From Clavulina sp. PMI_390 (taxonomy: Eukaryota > Basidiomycota > Agaricomycetes > Cantharellales > Hydnaceae), in NCBI GenBank assembly GCA_015039315.1, contig WIDE01000008.1, forward strand, positions 7,722-71,721: a DNA stretch of 64,000 bases, in the 5' to 3' direction. A model generated the notes under the pieces. The model saw only the letters and a program-made list of their open reading frames with translations. It had not been told where the DNA came from and made no database searches. Position 1 is the stretch's first letter; the number at the start of each line of letters is the position of its first letter. Shown piece by piece: positions 63,311 through 64,000 of the stretch. The position numbers were made by a program, and so were the translations under genes.

Positions 63311-64000
63311 GGGTAAGTCAGATGGTTGTTTACTCGTCTCGGAAAGTGCGGTTAATAGGGGCTGTCCTAAGATATATCATATTCGAAGTGGAATGTACTT
63401 GTCCTTGGAATGCCTCTAAATTCACTTCCTGATCCGTTGTTAGAATTGCTAGTTTCCCAGCATTAATAAGACTCCAATCACTTACGCCATCATACATTGC
63501 GTTCCCAGATCTCGCTTGTTGATCATGGCAGGGTACATCAAAAACGAGGCGCCACATGTCCCCATGCACCATTGACCCCATTAAGCTAGATTTTGATATG
63601 TGAATCCGATCCACGATGTGTCCTGGCAGTAGTGGCGGACCTGTGTCCTGGCAAGAAACCTCCGAGCCAATACATCAAAGTCAAGTGCCCGTCTATATAG
63701 AGGGTACTCGCACCGGACAAACAATGACAGTGAGCTTAGTGGCTGCCTTCAATGCTGGATTGAAGTAATTTATGTTAGCTGAGTGATGCGGGCAGCTACC
63801 ATCGCGGGATTCTACCGGCAGTTTTTGATTACAGTGGCCTTTTTGACGATAATAGCTTTGGTCTTAAACTGACGGGGACGTGCGCGTTGTAAAAATTTGG
63901 TATCGTTATTGATATTGTGTACACAAGGCTCCCAAACAAAGGGTGAGTCTACAACATCTGGCTTTAAGCCTTACGACCAAGTTCAGTCTTGTGTCTAACT
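63311..64000. other. Right end, nothing recognised
   Basis: A minus-strand frame of 94 codons (63330-63614) is the longest; it has a plausible composition but no recognised motif, so it could be the tail of a gene that starts beyond the window or noise. Confidence 0.3.

Overview
The window is nuclear DNA of a filamentous basidiomycete. Genes are broken by many short GT-AG introns (mostly 46-70 bases), spacers are small, and the spliced proteins read as fungal orthologues. The intron density, several Agaricomycete-type proteins and a MITE-like repeat at the left end suggest an Agaricomycete, perhaps of the Rhizoctonia/Cantharellales type; that last step is an impression, not a proof. Gene models were built by splicing in the head against known family motifs. 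For most of them the summed exon lengths were checked to be a multiple of three.

Layout. 1-1906 is gene-poor and holds a MITE-like element and a spaced G-run motif. 1907-18914 carries housekeeping genes: PEX16 (peroxisome biogenesis), the spliceosomal helicase BRR2, a membrane-anchored aspartic protease, the exosome subunit RRP46, an unrecognised protein, Sm-D2 (minus) and, divergent from it, Pescadillo/NOP7. 19075-26754 has a Sec7-PH Arf exchange factor (minus) divergent from mitochondrial ribosomal protein bL36m, a DLT1-like membrane protein (minus) divergent from a mitochondrial PPR protein, and a small Mim2-like protein (minus). 26943-38387 has an MFS sugar transporter, a WRAP73/WDR8 homologue, NADH-cytochrome b5 reductase, a DMT-family transporter (minus) and an unrecognised protein. 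39077-53519 has a secreted DUF3455 protein (minus), an intracellular GH13 alpha-amylase, WASP (minus), the bifunctional arginine enzyme ARG5,6 (minus), an unrecognised protein (minus) and an RRM-YTH m6A-reader-like protein (minus). 53926-63310 has RAD17 (minus), a divergent eIF4E-binding (4E-T-like) protein and a D-galacturonate reductase. The last 690 bases show nothing clear.

There is no operon-like or pathway cluster. RNA metabolism is well represented (BRR2, Sm-D2, RRP46, YTH reader, 4E-T-like factor). Several gene pairs are head-to-head with 70-160 bases between start codons and probably share bidirectional promoters.

I did not find a convincing new defence, mobile or biosynthetic system. 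Two features stand out. One is a concentration of coding microexons of 9-24 bases in five genes, including three in a row (13, 18 and 15 bases) that encode one transmembrane signature of the sugar transporter. The other is a perfect 82-base tandem duplication that copies a 3' splice site inside the Walker A intron of BRR2.
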